Positions 14,011-25,590 of a stretch of 64,000 bases of DNA are shown piece by piece. The stretch spans positions 11,156,428 to 11,220,427 of the forward strand of contig OZ023194.1 of the NCBI GenBank assembly GCA_963995505.1, given 5' to 3'. The notes below the pieces were generated by a model. It had not been told where the DNA came from. It ran no database searches and saw only the letters and a list, made by a program, of their open reading frames with translations. Source of the DNA: Hypericum androsaemum. Its lineage: Eukaryota; Streptophyta; Magnoliopsida; Malpighiales; Hypericaceae. Position numbers and translations under genes: made by a program. Positions within the stretch are counted from its first letter, which is position 1; each line of letters starts with the position of its first letter.

Positions 14011-14355
14011 GGGAGGAGAAGGATGTAGTTGAAAAATAATAAAAAGTAAGGGACTGAAATCATATTAAAATTGGCCCAAGGAAATACTGTCAAGCGGGAT
14101 AAAAAAATTATGACATGTCAGCCAACTCAGCTACAAAACGATCCCGTTTTTTGGTTCGGAGCTAAATTTGGCTCGGGGAGCCATCCGAGCCTAAAAGTGA
14201 CACGAGGGTGCATACCACAGGACTCAAAACGTCATTTTTAGACTATAGGATCATATCTGTCAAAATATAAAATCACAAGTACTAAAAGTGTACTTTTTCT
14301 TAGAAATTAAGATCCCTATGCTTCATTCATATATTATCTACTATCATTTTTTATT

Positions 14356-15546
14356 GAGCAAATTACCCCCTAGTCTCTGGTGTTTGATCATCTTTCCCTT
14401 CGGGTCCTTGCATTTTAAAAACTGATTTTTTCGTCCCCCGTGTTTGATTTTATCAACTCTCGGGTCCTTGGTGCCGAAATATTTCATATTCTCCGGCTAA
14501 CTCCCACTTGAAAAGACCAAAATGCCCCTCCACTTAAAAAATAAACAAAAAATCAATATTCTCTCCTCCTCCCTTCCTTTCTCTCTCCCTCTCCTTCTCC
14601 CTCTCTCGTCCTCCCTGGGTTCACCTTCACCCGGTGGTGGACGGCGGGTCGACCAGGAAGAGCCCATCAATGTGGTCGTAGGTGTGGGTAAATAATAGGA
14701 ACAAAATCTATTAGGTCGATAGGTTCATCGACGTCTCGACGAGGAAGATCTATTAGGCAGACAAGGAAGATCTCGAGGAAGACGACGAGCCGGACATCCA
14801 CCTCCGGTGGTGGACGGCTGCATCCTCGCTCCCGGACAACAACCGGCCCGCGTTCCTCTTCTCGACCGAATCAAACCCGAAGAACCTATTAACTAAACCA
14901 CTGCTCAAGGAAGGGAACTCCCTACCGCCGCCGTGAACAAGCCAGGGATTTCATCAATCGACTGGACAGTGTTCGATTTTTTCCTCACCTATTCGCTCTC
15001 TCGGCAATAGAGAAGTCGACTGAAGCCACGAAACCAGACCATGGAGCACGGGGAGGCGATAACAGCCTCTGGTTTCGGCGAGAACAGATCGCAAAGGAGA
15101 GATGAAACTGAAGTTGTTTTCCCTTGCAATTTGTTGTCGGTTAACAAGTTGGATATTAGGATTTCCATCAATAAATAATTGATTCCCAAATTGCTTAATT
15201 AAATCGATTCCCAAATTACTTAATTAGAGTTTCCAGAACTTTGCATTTGAACAAAAATGGCAGCCTCTACCTTGTGTTTCGAGAGAGAAGATGAAGGGAA
15301 GAAGATGAAGTGGGAGAGAGAAGAAGAAGGGAAGAGAGAATGAGAGGATTTTTTTGGTGAATTTTATAAGTGGAGGGGCATTTTGGCCTTTTCATGTGGG
15401 GGTTTGCCGGAGAATATGGAATATTCCGGCACCAGGGACCCGAGAGTTGATAAAATCAAACACGGGGATGGCAAAATCAATTTTTAAAATGCAGGGACCC
15501 GAGGGGGAGGATGACCAAACACCAGGGACTAGGGAGTAATTTACCC
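14356..15546. mobile_element. second long-TIR Mutator-like element, 1.19 kb
   Basis: Inverted arms of about 195 bp (14356-14550 and 15350-15546) share segments such as ccctagt-ctggtgtttg, gtgtttgattttatcaactc and aaaatgcccctccactta. The flanks ttttttatt (14347-14355) and attattatt (15547-15555) agree at 7 of 9 bases, a plausible worn 9-bp duplication. The body has a GC-rich part, 14620-14940, in which a plus-strand frame reads EEDDEPDIHLRWWTAAS and NRPAFLFSTESNPKNLL. It looks like coding sequence, but I do not recognise it. No transposase. Confidence 0.75.
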
Positions 15547-15565
15547 ATTATTATTTATATATAAA

Positions 15566-16090
15566 TTACAAATACGAGTTTTAGTTTGGGAACCACAACT
15601 TCTTATTCAAGTGTTTGATTGAGTTGATTAAGTTATTTTGCAAAGATGGGACATATATCTACAACTGTTTAGTTTATGACTTCTTCAAATTCGAAGTGTA
15701 AGAATGTCAAAAATATGTTTGAAGTCAATAGTCGAGCGAGTTACGAATACAAGTTTCGATTTGGGAGCTATAACTTCTTATTCTGAAGTTCGATTGAGTT
15801 GATTCAAGTTACTTTGTGAAGGTGGGATATATATCTACAATTTTTTAGTGACTTCTCCAAATTCGAAGTGTAAGAACGTCAAAAATATGTTTGAAGTCAA
15901 TAGTCGAGCGAGTTACGAGTATAAATTTTGATTTGGGAGCCACAACTTCTTATTCTGGAGTTCGTTTGAGTTGATTCAAGTTGCTTTGTGAAGGTAGGAT
16001 ATATATCTACAACTTTTTAGTTTATGACTTCTTCAAATTCGAAGTGTAAGAATGTCAAAAATATGTTTGAAATTAATATTCGAACGATTT
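15566..16090. repeat. tandem array of three units of about 172-177 bp
   Basis: Copies start at 15566, 15741 and 15913. Each begins ttac(a/g)a(a/g)ta and carries atatatctacaa, ttcaaattcgaagtgtaag and gtcaaaaatatgtttga. The first two end in agtcgagcgag. Copy-to-copy differences are scattered point changes and small deletions, so the array is old. Part of the unit resembles a stretch found in LTR sequences elsewhere in this window. Confidence 0.85.
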
Positions 16091-16370
16091 AGTAATATCA
16101 AAAGTTGGAATACAAATTGTGAATCAAAATATGTCAATATTGTGCTCTATTTTTTATAGATATTAAAAAATTTTAATTTTGTTAAAGATAACCTCAATTT
16201 TTATAACCACACAAATATTTTCCAGAAAAATCTATTTTTTACGAATAATATTATGTCAAGTGGAACTAAATAGATAAATAAGTAGAGAAAAAAACTGACG
16301 TGGCAGAAATTGGCGCGCGAGCTCCGATCGGCTGAGCACGCTCGCGGGGCCGATCCTCCCATTTTGACAG

Positions 16371-16425
<55 letters not shown>

Positions 16426-16435
16426 GCATATATAT

Positions 16436-16467
<32 letters not shown>

Positions 16468-16510
16468 ATAACTACCTGCACGAGCGTTTGCTCGCTGCTG
16501 CGGGTAGTCT
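16091..16510 (-). mobile_element. PIF/Harbinger-family fragment, inverted relative to the 39-kb copy
   Basis: Read on the minus strand, 16140-16370 follows the 5' part of the element at 39348: a GC-rich end, then cacgt, taagtag, a tattattcg stretch, then the ttttt-gga-atatttgtgtgg and caatattgacatatttt blocks. The right edge gctgcgggtagtc followed by taa resembles the PIF terminal repeat and its TAA target. It has no coding sequence. An AT microsatellite is embedded. Confidence 0.55.
16373..16469. repeat. (TA)n microsatellite
   Basis: Nearly pure TA dinucleotides, interrupted once by acgcata and once by atgta. It is followed by an imperfect hairpin at 16471-16508 (actacctgcacgagcg against cgctgctgcgggtagt). 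Confidence 0.95.
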
Positions 16511-17392
16511 AAAGATTAAAAAATTTCTTCTTTTAATATGAATTTTATAAACATTTCTCCATTTTTTAGAATTCTCCATAGATCTTTTGAAGTTTCTAAA
16601 AAAAATCATTTGTTCTTGATTTTTTTGAAATCTTAATATTTTTGCAAGTTTTCAATAATTGTTAAATGTTTTATATTTTAAATTTTTAAGTGCAACAACA
16701 TATTACATAATATTTCTATTAAATTATTATCCTAATGTGGCCACATGATCATTATTTGCGCTCTTTTTTACTGTTGTCTATTTTCTCTCACTAGGTTTAG
16801 GCGATAAGATTTTTTATAATGCGACTACGAGCCCATACACAATTGTACGAGGGTTAGTGGGTTTGTGTTCCCTCTCGACTACTCGATTTGTGGGGCAACT
16901 TGAAGTTAGGGGACTAGGCCAGCTGTTTCATTAGCCTATTGGATGGTGAATGCCCCTCTCAACTATTCGGATTGTAGGTTAGTTTGAAGTTTAGATTTAG
17001 ACAGTGTGTGCGCTCCTCTGACCTATTGGCTAGTGGACGCTTCGTCTCAACTACTATTTTGTGGATTAGTCTGAGGTTAGGTCTAGGTGGTATTTTTTTT
17101 TGGGTTAGCAGGTATTGGGATTTAAGTCCACATGTAACTTCGCCTTTTTGGTATTTCCTTTCCTTGAGTAATAAAATTTCGTTACTTATTTAAAAAAAGA
17201 AGAAAATTAAAGTTGGACTAAACCACGAAAACTTGGAAATTGAATGACTATTATAAAATTGATCCCTGTTCACCGGACGAACCTATTCCAGTATCGAAAG
17301 AAATAAGATTCTCAAAAGAAAAGAAAACACAACTCAAGACCTAGAAATTTCCCCCAACTGGACGAAGAGACCCTAAGACAAAACTCGGAGCC
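16511..17392. other. intergenic, 5' flank of the MFAP1 gene
   Basis: AT-rich sequence with imperfect internal repeats at 16870-17100 (variants of ctctcgactactcgatttgtgg). No gene recognised. The last 150 bp before 17393 should hold the MFAP1 promoter and 5' UTR; I see no clear TATA box. Confidence 0.5.
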
Positions 17393-18789
17393 ATGTCGGT
17401 GACGGCGGGGGTCAGCGACGTTGCCCTAGCGATCAGGGACAAGTTGAGGGGTAAGATCGGTCAGACCAAAGTCAAGCGGTATTGGCCGGGGAAGGCACCG
17501 GAGTGGGGGGACGACGCCGATGAGGACGCCGACATCAGGACCTCCCGTACGGCCGCCTTGGAGAAGGCGTTTCCCACTCGCGAGGGAGACGACGACGTCT
17601 CCGTCCCGAGGGGCGATGACGCGAGGCTCCGCCGTCTCGCCGAGACGAAGGGCGAGAACCGGGAGGCGGCGAGGGAGTACCACAGGAGGATCCGGCAGGC
17701 GGAGATAGTGTCGACGGAGGAGGAGGAGGAGCGGTTGGAGCTGGCCGAGGAGGACGAGGAGGCGCTCGACGAGAGGAGGCAGCGGATTAGGGCGAGGGCG
17801 AGGGAGGTTGAGGAGATGCCGGTGCTTCCGGAGGAGGAGGAGGAGGACGAGGCGGAGGAGGAAGAGGAGGAGGAGTCCGAGTACGAGACGGATTCCGAGG
17901 AGGAGATGATGGGGAAGGCGATGGTGAAGCCGATATTCGTGCCTAAGAGCGAGCGGGACACGGTTGCGGAGCGGGAGAGGCTGGAGGCGGAGGAGCTGGC
18001 GCTGGAGGAGAAGGCGCGGAGGAAGCTGGAGGAGAGGAAGTACGAGACGAAGCAGATTCTGGTTGAGGAGATTCAGAAGGATCAGATGATCCTGAAGAAT
18101 CTGGAGAACGATGCGGATGTCGCGGATGTGGATACGGACGACGAGATTAATGAGGCAGAGGAGTACGAGGCGTGGAAAGTGAGGGAGATTGCGAGGATCA
18201 AGCGGGACCGGGAGGACCGGGAGGCAATGCTGAAGGAGAAGGAGGAGATTGAGAGGGTTAGAAACATGACGGAGGAGGAGAGGAGGGAGTGGGAGAGGAA
18301 GAACCCGAAACCTTCTTCGGCATCGAAACAGAAGTGGAGGTTTATGCAGAAGTATTATCACAAGGGTGCATTCTTCCAGAATGAGGGAGATGACCGGTCG
18401 GCCACTATTAGCACGGATGAGATATTCACGAGGGATTTCTCTTCCCCAACTGGGGAGGATAAGATGGACAAGACCATCTTGCCAAAGGTTATGCAAGTTA
18501 AGCACTTCGGTAGGAGTGGTCGGACCAAGTGGACACACCTTGTCAACGAGGATACGACTGATTGGAATGACCCGTACGTGTTCTTGTCCATGGTGTTTCA
18601 TGAATTGAGATCGTGTTGCTACTTGTGATTTGTTGGTTTCGTGGAACTGATGTCTTCCGATGTCTGTTGTGCAGGTATGCGGTCAGTGGTCCTCTCCGAA
18701 CCAAGTATGATGCCAAGATGGCTGCGATGAATGCACCTATAGCCAAACCCAAAGGAAGCAAGAAGCTCAAGGATTGGAAGAAGGTTTAA
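17393..18789 (+). CDS. MFAP1: microfibrillar-associated protein 1 (MFAP1) homologue, spliceosome-associated, two exons
   Basis: MFAP1 is a nuclear, highly charged protein of the tri-snRNP/B-complex spliceosome needed for pre-mRNA splicing. Exons 17393-18573 and 18675-18789 join in phase (GTACGT donor, TTGTGCAG acceptor) to give 431 aa, the usual family length. Seen: an N-terminal KVKRYWPGKAPEW motif near residues 25-40; long Glu/Asp-rich and Arg-rich coiled-coil tracts (about 100-320); and the conserved C-terminal part with KWRFMQKYYHKGAFF and HFGRSGRTKWTHLVNEDTT, then KPKGSKKLKDWK at the end from exon 2. Exon 1 is very GC-rich and the codon bias is unlike the flanks, which is normal for this repetitive acidic gene. 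If the intron were retained, the frame would end at 18628 with about 20 unrelated residues. It is convergent with the downstream transporter gene. Confidence 0.95.
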
Positions 18790-19830
18790 TAGAATGATTT
18801 GTTCTTATAGTTCTAACTGTGGAGAACATAGGATCTGGTAATCGAGCTATGACTGGATCCACTGGATTCTTGGAAAATGTTATATTGCTAGATGTGGTGG
18901 ATTACATTTTGCAAATTATAATATCTGTTCCTGCATTCGGAGAGTTCCTTCTTGAAAGGAAAAGTTGCAGTAGATTATGGGGTCTTATTTTTTTCTCTTG
19001 ATCGCTTTATTTATTACCAAAGCGATCGAATTGGAATTCCACAAGAGCTTGCATGGAACCTCAGTAGTCTTCCAATATAGTTCCTTGAGCATACTAGGCT
19101 TCTATCTGTTCTGTTGATGTCAGCTGTGTGCTTATTCAGCTTGCAATTCTGCAGCTGTTGTCAATATTGGCTGCGTTTTGTTTCGTGATTTGTCCCGTCT
19201 TCTTCGCTTCCGCAGATCTTTGATGCGAATGCGAACGGTGCCTAAGCCGATTAGCTTTCTGTACATAGCCAAGATAGTACTCGGTCACCTGTGTCGTCCC
19301 GAATGGCCTACACTCGCCGGTTCTGTTTTCGTAGCGAGGACCTAACCATATCGAATTTTACCCTTACCCGCGGGGAACATGTGTTCTACATCCTATTGTT
19401 GCACTTGCAAGGTGGATGGAATACAAGCCAGAAAGTACACACACACACTTCAATGGTTTAGGAAGAAACATTTGATTCTGAGAACTAGAAATAATTTCAG
19501 TGGCACATTATTTACATTGTTGGAAGAACCCGGAGACGATAACCCAATAACATCATATATGATACTATACAGACATGACTGATGTTTTCTAACCCTCGTA
19601 TTGGTTTTACATGGGAATACAAACAACATATAATTGAAGGGGACAAGATCTGGTCCCCCTGAAAGATCCTTTATCACAAATCAACATATGATACCACTAC
19701 GAGGCCACGTGGATGCGATATGCGAAGATCACGGCTGTGGCTTCTTCGCGAACAATCATTCAACAGAGAGATTCTGTTGTTACAGCTGCACTAAATGGGA
19801 GCTCGAATGAATGCAACTTGGAAATGGAAT
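18790..19830. other. convergent intergenic region between MFAP1 and the transporter
   Basis: It should contain the 3' UTRs of both genes. A more GC-rich stretch at 19190-19390 has no frame I recognise. No repeat or RNA gene seen. Confidence 0.5.
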
Positions 19831-22800
19831 TCAAGCTAGACTGTCCCCGGAGTTGCGATAAATTTCATCAGCGTGAGCGGCTGGGACATAGACTGCATCA
19901 GTAAGCGAGCTGTGAGAACGCCCGTAGAACGCATATACGAGCACTCCAATCATGAGCCAGACAGAAACGCGCATCCAGGTGGCCGGGCTGAGAGTTTTTA
20001 AGACGAGGCAGATCAGTAAATAGAAGAATGGTAACCATGAACCATGCTGACAATTCCAAGTTGATTTCGAGTTTCTGCGTGGGAAGACAAGGCACAGGAC
20101 AGGAAACAGACCCCTGTGGTACAGACTTCAGACAACAGATAATTCAAGAGAACACTCACCCTAGATTGATTAGAAGGTAGGTGTTGATGAGAATGCAAAT
20201 GATGGGAAGAAGTGGAACAAACGGGCAAAGGAAACCTGCAAAGAGACACATTCATGTCATATTGTGGCTCAAGGATCCATCTGGTCTTGACGATGTTAAC
20301 GCGGGCACATTCTCTTTATTAAGCTACACAGAAAAGCTCATCCAGAAAAAGCAGGAAATTGGCTTCATAAACGATTTTATTTCTACTTTATGAGACTTGA
20401 CACATACCGCCAGTGTGTCCAAAACTGTGCCTTGCATCATCTTGCTCTATGCAGGTTAGAACAACCAGACCAACTAGAAGAAAAACACCGCCAAACCCAC
20501 ACAACGTGAACCGCGGAAGCCTGGTGAGAGAATCAAACAAACAAACAAAGTGACGAGCATGGACAAGGGCGGGCACAAATTTTGTAATGTTACTGTTGAC
20601 ATAGGAAAACAAGAGTGAGACTCAACTCACCTAGGAAGATTCAAATCCGAAGCTGCATATGTAAGGAGAAATGCACCCACGCATGTGAATGCTATGGTCC
20701 ACCCAGCAATCTTTCGCCTATTGTCTTCATTTAAAATATCTGAAATAGTTTTAAAAAAAAACTAGAAGATTAGTAGATAGTAGCAGAATTGGCGGAGGAA
20801 GAATGGTGGAAGCATTAATTTGTCTTTTACTGGATTGCATACAGGAAATGCTAGCAAGAACTAGGATGCGAGGAAGCTAAGAGTTCAAGTTTAAAATGCA
20901 GGCAAAAGATTAGCAGCTTCAAAATGCGGCGTTCTATGATGATGTTGTTTCTGATAGGCGCCACAATATTCATATATGTTTCATTCGATGAAATTTTTTT
21001 GGTTCGGGTGTTCGTGATTTGGATATTGAGTGCTTATGCAAACTGAAATAGTTCAAGTTAAGCAGGGATTTGGATAAGAAAGCTCGATGATGACAATGAG
21101 TATACAAATTCAAACATTTCAAGGATGAGAGAACCAGTATGATTTGGAAAGTAATAGGAGCTAGTATAAGATTCTAACAATCAGATGCATGCGGAAAGTG
21201 AATCACGTGAAATGCACTGACATTTTCCTTTGGCTTCTTGTTTGACAATGATGGAATATTCAACTGCGGGCTTCTCTCTCACTAACAATGGTGAAGTGGT
21301 GCTGGACCTGGAGGAGCCACTGTCAACGCTGATATTTTTGCCACCTTTGCTGAATCTTGTTGAGACCGTATCAATAGTCTCTTGAAGTGAAGATGGAAAT
21401 GGCACCTCATCGGGAGGAACATATCGTAGTATCAGAACAGATATTGCAACCATGGTGAATGCAAGAAGTGTACCGACACTGACCTGCACAAGCACCCAAA
21501 GAATCAAGCCCATACTGTTTATTACTTCCCTATCATTTCCGTACATCTGGAGTACGAACTAATGTTGCCAACGATTTCACATCACACATTTAATAAATTC
21601 CCGGTCTCAAAGAAAATCCACTTACCATCCCAGCCAACTCCGACACATCCATGAAAAAGGCCAACACCGCAGCACCAATGCCAGTGGCCACAGTACTTTT
21701 AACAGGAACCTGGGTCCCTTGATTGACTTCTGAGAAGAATGATGGCAGCAAGCCATCTCTAGCCATTGCCATCAAAATTCGAGGCTGAGAAAGGAAAAGA
21801 AAAGGATCTATGAGTCACCATTCAGAAAAGGAGTAAGACACACTGGCACATAGTTCATGTTACCTGAGGAAGAAGCGAGCCCATCAATGTTGAACAGAGA
21901 GCCATAACAGCTCCAACGGTAATTAGGTAGCTGAAATAAAAGGGATATCAGTTTCTTCCCAGTATCCAACCAAAATCGCCAAACTAAGAGATAAGGCAAA
22001 CAACTTGACCGTATTATTCACTTACGCTGCCCATTGCATGCCATGGCTAGCAAATGCGGAGGAGATAGGGGTATCAGGATCCATTGCATAATAAGGTACT
22101 AGGCCAACAATCACAACAGAGACCAGCATGTATAGCGCACAGCAAATAGACAGAGCAAGCGCTATACCCAAAGGTAAATCTCGTTGAGGATTCTTCACCT
22201 GTCAAAACAAAAAGATTCAGATTCCAAAAATGAAAGCTCGAAAGCAAGTAGAATGTGGGAGTAACGTCCTCATAAAAAATTAAATAGGTGTAACAGAAAA
22301 GAAAATTTTCTAACATGTGATACCAACCTCTTCGGCAGTGCTTGCAACTGAATCAAAACCAATATAAGCGAAAAAGACAGTGGCAGACCCTGCCAACATT
22401 CCATCAACCCCAAACGGAAAATACCTGTCCATCCAAGAGCAGTGTATAAGATGCCATGATTGCCAGGGTTAAATTAAGAGCTGTCAAAAAGACTCCACTT
22501 ACCCGGTAGGGAGCTCGTAACCAGGCCAACCAGTCTGGAAACCCAGATAGCCACCAGCTATTATGACAAATAGCATAGCGCACACATTGATTGTGGTGAC
22601 TACACCTTGTGCAACAGTACTCTGCACATGTCATTTAGCTTAGTAGTTAAGAGTAGGAACATGAGGAAGAGCCAGCTCTGAATATTGATTTAGTAGTTAA
22701 AAAGAGCAAAGATAGAAGCCAAAGCTACCTCCTTGATTCCAACACACAGGAGACCAGTCACAACGAATACCAGAACAGCAGCACATGGGTCAACTACGAC

Positions 22801-24325
22801 ATCGAATCCAGGAATTTGTTGACGAGCTAGAAAAGCAGGCAGGTTGTCTTGACCTCCAAAGAGTAGTGCCTGCATGCATAACCAGAGAAGGTTCAATAGA
22901 AGCCAGTGTAGATAATCCAATTACATGTTAGGGAAATTCCAGACATGAGCAAACAGGAGGAGATCATATATTTTCCTCAGAGTTACCCTTACAAAGACAT
23001 GTATAAGAATTGCAGGGGATGGAAAACCAAAACTAATCTGCCACGTTAGACCCGTTAATGCACCAACTGTGTTGGATGCAGCACCATTCCTTTTAACTTT
23101 CACTCAAAAGTATTTGAAGTTTTAAGTTCGGAGATAGGACTTTCCCTGGAGTCGTAGCCCTTCAAGAAGTTTTGAACCTCTATGAGCTTGATGGCAGAAT
23201 CCAAGCTAAACAAGCCTAGTTACTACTAAAGAATTGAACTATAAATTTGTACAACAAAGGTAAGAAAGAGCAATGGAAGGACAAGATCATGATAAAGGTT
23301 ATCACTAACCAGATTTGGGGAAATTCCTCGAGCAACAGCCGACCCTCCAATCGTGTACTCCAATATCAACGCCCAGCCAATCAACCACGCAACTCTGCAG
23401 GATAAGCAGCTAATATCTTTAGAACATAAACCGCAGCAAATCCATGTTCAGCACACTAGTATAAGAATGTTTTTACACTTGCAAATCCATGTTCAGCAAG
23501 TACACGATAAAGCTTGTGTGAGACAAGTTACAATAATTTACCCTTCTCCAACACAAATGTAGGAATAGTGATAAGCGCTGCCAGCGGATGGGCAACGACT
23601 AGCAAGCTCTGCATAGCAAAAGGCCGAAAGAGCAGCAGCAATTCCAGCAATCAGAAAGGAGAAAGCGAGAGCCGGTCCGGAATGCTCTCTTGCCACTGTT
23701 CCAACAAGAATATAAACTCCAGCTCCAATAGTTGAACCAACACCTGAACAGATGACACAAAACCACACAAAATTGAGGTCCTTAAGTATGCAAGAAAAAG
23801 ATACCAATCAACCAGAACTCATAAGCATTGACTTTCCCCTGGCAAAAGGACTGTAGCTAATTGGTAATTTAGCATAAAAATCCAAAGAGTTAAAACTAAG
23901 AACTTCAAATTTATGGTGGAAATGGAGGGGCAAGCTCCGTTACATAAATACGAAAATAAGCACAATTACATCCTAAATAAATATACTACCCGCAACCCAA
24001 CCTCCTAAGTGAAGATCCATCAAGCTCATCCTTGTGATGGCTACTATTCGTCCTATATGACGGCCGCCGGCCTTAGTAAAATACTCATGCGGTAAAAGTA
24101 ATAACTTCAAACAGTAAACAATCCCTAAAGATCGATTTTTTTTGCACAAACTACTGGGGAAACAAGAAGCATACCAATTGCAATAAGGTGAGGAACCGAC
24201 AAGGCCTTGGCTAATTGGTGGGCCCCATTTGATTTGGCATGAATAGAATCAACCTGCTTCCTCCTGATCAAGCTCCTCACAACTCCCAACCCACCACCAC
24301 CTCCCTCTTCCATAGGAAACCCCAT
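19831..24325 (-). CDS. cationic amino acid transporter, vacuolar type (CAT2/CAT4-like), 14 exons
   Basis: APC-superfamily permease moving basic and other amino acids. The closest plant relatives (CAT2, CAT3, CAT4) lie in the tonoplast. Complement exons, all GT-AG with matching phases: 24175-24325, 23542-23743, 23310-23394, 22729-22869, 22503-22621, 22328-22424, 22026-22198, 21864-21930, 21626-21784, 21222-21483, 20631-20739, 20408-20520, 20160-20235, 19831-19987. Total 636 aa, as expected for CAT2/4. Seen: RRKQVDS near the N-terminus; [20 protein letters not shown] in transmembrane helix 1; [61 protein letters not shown]; then [14 protein letters not shown] before the last helices. The C-terminus ends [11 protein letters not shown]. 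The ATG at 24325 was chosen because it opens MGFPMEEG, like relatives; the codon before it is TTG. Whether it is CAT2 or CAT4 cannot be settled by eye. Confidence 0.94.
23935..24110. repeat. dispersed repeat copy in transporter intron 1
   Basis: It shares an ordered series of blocks with 32215-32390: ataaatacgaaaata, aattacatcct, gaagatcc, and ggcc-cc-agtaaaa. The intervening bases are diverged. It has no frame and no clear ends; it may be the tail of a retroelement. Class unknown. Confidence 0.6.
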
Positions 24326-25471
24326 CAAAATTCCCTTTAAAAGCTCTCTCTCCCCTTTTCCCCTCCCCCCACTAAATCACGATCTGGGTACCTCAAATTC
24401 TCCAATAAAAACCCGAAAGATTGTATCTTTACGTGATTTGGAAGATACCCAGTTCGAGTACCCAGGAGGAAATGATTGTCTTCGCCTAGAGCTGCCCGCC
24501 TTCCCTGATACGCATAAAAATGCGCTCTTTGGATTTTATTTTTTTTGCAGAATTTGAGGGAAAGGATTGTGGGAAAGCGGGCTTGGCAAAGACTGAAGGG
24601 GAGAAAGGATTAGATTCCCTCTTCCTCTCTGCGTTCTCTCCCTCTTCTGTGCTTAAATTGGGAAAGGGAATAAATAAAATGAAAGAGAGATGGGGTAACA
24701 AGGAAGGTGGGGGAAGGTAGTATTTTAAAAGTCAAGGACGGACCTTTTCTCTCAGCCCTTTGGACAAATTACTTTGGTAATTTTTTTTTTCCTATTGTTT
24801 AAATCACCTTGTATTCGTATGTTATTGCATCAATTTAAATTATAAATATTTAATATTATTATATTTTTAATGACTCGATCTGGTAAGTATTTCTAAAAAA
24901 ATGTCGTGGGTTAAGATTTATGAGTCTTGTTATTTAGGCCATTTATGTTTTTCCCTGTTTGTTAAATAACATAATTATGAATAGCCAAGAAGAAGTATTT
25001 CGTAAAAATTAAAGTATTAATAATCTCAATAAAATAATAATTTTCTCGGTCTCAATTAGGTTAACTAAAAATTAGTGATATTGCTTAATTATAATTTTAA
25101 TAATTTGGTAAGATTTGAATTTAGTTAATTTCTTTGTTTTTCATGAAATTTAAATTTAGTTAGATTTTATTTCTAATTGTTCTTACTGCATTCAAAAGTT
25201 TAAGCGTCGTCTTCTTTTAAAGTAAAATTTTATTCACCAAAATATTTACATCCTATTTAGTATTAGTATGGTATTTTTCTTTGAGATGTTGCGACCGCTG
25301 ACCTCTTCAAAATTCTACTACGAACAATCTATTGGGAAAATATCATACTCGGAAAAAAAAATACCTTACTACAATTATGAAAGGCAAAAAATTATGAAAA
25401 GTTGTAATTAATAGATGTCCACTGTATACATACATATTACAAATGAAAGACGCCACCGATGGGGACTAACT
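24326..25471. other. 5' flank of the transporter gene and AT-rich intergenic DNA
   Basis: 24326-24720 is moderately GC-rich and likely carries the promoter and 5' UTR of the minus-strand transporter gene. Beyond that the sequence becomes very AT-rich with no gene or repeat structure that I can support. Confidence 0.5.
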
Positions 25472-25590
25472 CAAACCAATATCACTACACATCCAAACCA
25501 ATATCACTTCATATGTAAATTAGTCTCTTGCAAACCAATATCATTTCACGTGCAAACCAATATCACTTCACATGCAAACCAATATCACCT
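25472..25590. repeat. 22-bp tandem repeat, five copies
   Basis: The unit caaaccaatatcacttcaca(tg) occurs at 25472, 25494, 25531, 25553 and 25575. The spacing is 22 bp except one 37-bp gap caused by a short insert. A 10-bp-class inverted pair (tcagattt and aaatctga) follows at 25608-25633. Confidence 0.85.

Larger units (their letters stand above)
12960..14300. mobile_element. long-TIR Mutator-like element (Pack-MULE candidate), 1.34 kb
   Basis: Two arms of about 205 bp, 12960-13165 and 14095-14300, are near-identical inverted copies, both containing agtacacttttagtactt and a ctccccgagccaaattt core. The flanks are tagaaatta at 12951-12959 and tagaaatta at 14301-14309, a perfect 9-bp duplication as made by Mutator-like transposases. 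There is no transposase frame inside, so the element is non-autonomous. The interior is C/T-rich on the left and holds a GC-rich gene-like fragment on the right (see 13822-13941). Confidence 0.85.

Noticed and set aside
14954..15214. 86-codon minus-strand frame in the second MULE
   Set aside because: No recognisable family, overlaps a plus-strand coding-like segment only at its edge, and lies in a non-autonomous element.
17426..18601. Long minus-strand open frame (391 codons) opposite MFAP1
   Set aside because: It is the antisense shadow of the GC-rich, acidic MFAP1 exon; Leu/Arg/Pro-rich composition and no domain.
25472..25590. CRISPR-like regular repeats
   Set aside because: Units are directly tandem with no unique spacers, and the window is plant nuclear DNA.
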